DNA of 64,000 nt, taken from the NCBI RefSeq assembly GCF_031143425.1, contig NW_027149992.1, forward strand, positions 62,001-126,000, given 5' to 3'. Of the stretch, positions 61,401 to 64,000 are shown piece after piece (within the stretch, counting starts at the first letter, position 1; every line of letters begins with the position of its first letter). The position numbers were made by a program, and so were the translations under genes. The notes beneath the pieces are model-generated. The model was not told the origin of the DNA, made no database searches, and saw only the letters and a program-made list of their open reading frames with translations. This stretch comes from Pleurodeles waltl. Taxonomy: Eukaryota > Chordata > Amphibia > Caudata > Salamandridae.

Positions 61401-64000
61401 TGCCTACCTGTAGATTTTGGCCTGTAGCTCAGCCGCCACCTAGGTAAACCTACCAAACCTGTGCATTTCTGAAAACTAGAGACCTAGGGGAATCCAAGAT
61501 GGGGTGACTTGTGTGGCTCGGACCAGGTTCTGTTACCCAGAATCCTTTGCAAACCTCAAAATATGGCTAAAAAAACACATGTTCCTCACATTTCTGTGGC
61601 AGAAAGTTCTGGAATCTGAGAGGAGCCACAAATTTCCTTCCACCCAACGTTCCCCCACGTCTCCCGATAAAAATGATACCTCACTTGTGTGGGTAGGCCT
61701 AGCGCCCGCGACCGGAAACGCCCCAAAGCGCAACGTGGACACATCCAATTTTTTTAAAGAAAACAGAGGTGTTTTTTGCAAAGTGCCTACCTGTAGATTT
61801 TGGCCTGTAGCTCTGCCGCCACCTAGGGAAACCTACCAAACCTGTGCATTTCTGAAAACTAGAGACCTAGGGGAATCCAAGATGGGGTGACTTGTGTGGC
61901 TCGGACCAGATTCTGTTACCCAGAATCCTTTGCAAACCTCAAAATTTGGCTAAAAAAACACATGTTCCTCACATTTCTGTGGCAGAAACTTCTGGAATCT
62001 GAGAGGAGCCACAAATTTCCTTCCACCCAGCATTCCCCCACGTCTCCCGATAAAAATGATACCTCACTTGTGTGGGTAGGCCCAGCGCCCGCAACAGGAA
62101 ACGCCCCAAAGTGCAACGTGGACACATCCAAATTTTTGAAAGAAAACAGAGGTGTTTTTTGCAAAGTGCCTACCTGTAGATTTTGGCCTGTAGTTCAGCC
62201 GCCACCTAGGGAAACCTACCAAACCTGTGCATTTCTGAAAACTAGAGACCTAGGGGAATCCAAGATGGGGTGACTTGTGTGGCTCGGACCAGGTTCTGTT
62301 ACACAGAATCCTTTGCAAACCTCAAAATTGGGCTAAAAAAGCACATGTTCCTCACATTTCTGTGGCAGAAAGTTCTGGAATCTGAGAGGAGCCACAAGTT
62401 TCCTTCCACCCAGCGTTCCACCACGTCTCCCGATAAAAATGATACCTCATTTGTGTGGGTAGGCCTAGCGCCCGTGACAGGAAACGCCCCAAAGCGCAAC
62501 GTGGACACATCAACATTTTTGAAAGAAAACAGAGGTGTTTATTGCAAAGTGACTACCTGTAGATTTTGGCCTGTAGCTCAGCCTCCACCTAGGGAAACCT
62601 ACCAAACCTGTGCATTTCTGAAAACTAGAGACCTAGGGGAATCCAAGATGGGGAGACTTGTGTGGCTCGGACCAGGTGCTGTTACCCAGAATCCTTTGCA
62701 AACCTCAAAATTTGGCTAAAAAAACACATGTGCCTCACATTTCTGTGGCAGAAAGTTCTGGAATCTGAGAGGAGCCACAAATTTCCTTCCACCCAGCGTT
62801 CCCCCACGTCTCCCGATAAAAATGATACCTCACTTTTGTGGGTAGGCCTAGCGCCTGCGACAGGAAATGCCCCAAAGCGCAACGTGGACAGATCCAATTT
62901 TTTGAAAGAAAACAGAGGTGTTTTTTGCAAAGTGCCTACCTGTAGATTTTGGCCTGTAGCTCAGCCACCACCTAGGGAAACCTACCAAACCTGTGCATTT
63001 CTGAAAACTAGAGACCTAGGGGAATCCAAAATGGGGTGACTTGTGTGGCTCGGACCAGGTTCTGTTACCCAGAATCGTTTGCAAACCTCAAAATTTGGCT
63101 AAAAAAACACAGGTTCCTCAAATTTCTGTGGCAGAAAGTTCTGGAATCTGAGAGGAGCCACAAATTTCCTTCCACCCAGCGTTCCCCCACGTCTCCCGAT
63201 AAAAATGATACCTCACTTGTGTGGGTAGGCCTAGCGCCCGCGACAGGAAACGCCCCAAAGCGCAACGTGGACACATCCAATTTTTTGAAAGAAAACAGAG
63301 GTGTTTTTTGCAATGTGGCTACCTGTAGATTTTGGCCTGTAGCTCAGCCGCCACCTAGGGTACCCTACCAAACCTGTGCATTTCTGAAAACTAGAGACCT
63401 AGGGGAATCCAAGATGGAGTGACTTGTGTGGCTCGGACCAGGTTCTGTTACCCAGAATCCTTTGCAAACCTCAAAATTTGGCTAAAAAAACACATGTTCC
63501 TCACATTTCTGTGGCAGAAACTTCTGGAATCTGAGAGGAGCCACAAATTTCCTTCCACCCAGCATTCCCCCACGTCTCCCGATAAAAATGATACCTCACT
63601 TGTGTGGGTAGGCCCAGCGCCCGCAACAGGAAACACCCCAAATTGCAACGTGGACACATCCAATTTTTTGAAAGAAAACAGAGGTGTTTTTTGCAAAGTG
63701 CCTACCTGTAGATTTTGGCCTGTAGCTCTGCCGCCACCTAGGGAAACCTACCAAACCTGTGCATTTCTGAAAACTAGAGACCTAGGGGAATCCAAGATGG
63801 GGTGACTTGTGTGGCTCGGACCAGATTCTGTTACCCAGAATCCTTTGCAAACCTCAAAATTTGGCTAAAAAAACACATGTTCCTCACATTTCTGTGGCAG
63901 AAACTTCTGGAATCTGAGAGGAGCCACAAATTTCCTTCCACCCAGCATTCCCCCACGTCTCCCGATAAAAATGATACCTCACTTGTGTGGGTAGGCCCAG
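58449..64000. repeat. Right-array HOR unit, second copy, cut by the window end
   Basis: It repeats G2(9-bp deletion)-H-F-A/B-C-D-C-D-E2-I-K-F-L in register with 51947 at 6,502 bp. It then departs: the monomer at 63419 has I-type gaaacttctgg and cagcattcc with private changes (aaacaccccaaattgc) where the first copy has M, and a plain I follows at 63802. Markers shared with the first copy include aatcatttgc (52362/58864) and aaattata (52875/59377). Confidence 0.92.

Noticed and set aside
1..64000. CENP-B box in the monomer
   Set aside because: I looked for the nTTCGnnnnAnnCGGGn core on both strands of the consensus; the cccgataaaa and cccgcgacagg sites do not fit.
1..64000. tRNA-derived (SINE-like) promoter: tgtagctcagccg resembles an A box and ggttctgttaccc a B box
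   Set aside because: The B-box-like site mismatches at the key positions, the spacing is over 100 bp, and no clover-leaf can be drawn; most likely coincidence.
1..64000. CRISPR-like array of regular repeats
   Set aside because: The repeat unit is 383 bp with no unique spacers; it is a tandem satellite.

Overview
The window is eukaryotic satellite DNA interrupted by one young LTR retroelement. I see no bacterial gene structure and no host gene. The very large homogeneous array and the long-LTR element suggest a vertebrate with a large, repeat-rich genome, possibly a salamander. That taxonomic guess is weak and rests on the general look of the repeats, not on a diagnostic gene.

Layout. Positions 1-41769 and 49187-64000 are one head-to-tail satellite with a 383-bp monomer: 108 complete monomers on the left, 38 on the right, one monomer split by the retroelement, and partial monomers at both window ends. 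I set the monomer start at the 'gtgacttgtg' (or 'gagacttgtg') site, first at 75, then 458, 841 and so on. Monomers fall into recurring types told apart by linked substitutions: A (caggttcctcaaa, ccttaaaccc); B (tggaagaaag, gacagcaaacg, ctaggtaaacc); C (ggctataaaaac, atctcagagg); D (ggccaaaaaaac, agatgtgttt); E (attgggcta, caacgttcc; E1 has gtgcaacg, E2 has gctctgccg); F (catgtgcctcac, cacttttgtg); G (caagtttcc, acataaaag, tgtcgatttt; G1 has aatgtggct, G2 has aatttggct); H (aaattacc, cacgatagg); I (accagattctg, gaaacttctgg, cagcattcc); J, K, L, M and N are rarer.

These types are arranged in higher-order repeats (HORs). On the left the basic unit is A-B-C-D-E1-G1-H-F-G2-H-F (11 monomers, about 4,213 bp). 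A 17-monomer version carries an extra E2-I-J-B-C-D block, and there are shorter deletion derivatives. Positions 36869-41465 hold a more divergent, irregular stretch. On the right, from 51947, a different 17-monomer unit repeats every 6,502 bp.

The retroelement spans 41770-49181. It has 2,111-bp LTRs with TG...CA ends, and 5-bp GCCTG target duplications that interrupt a D monomer exactly. Its sense strand is the minus strand. The 3.2-kb interior has a primer-binding-site candidate, one intact 984-codon ORF and a polypurine-tract candidate, with no protease, reverse transcriptase, RNase H or integrase, so it must have been mobilised in trans. The LTRs differ at only three positions that I can find by eye, so the insertion is recent.

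The many 60-250-residue open frames in the satellite are by-products of a stop-poor repeated sequence and are not annotated as genes.
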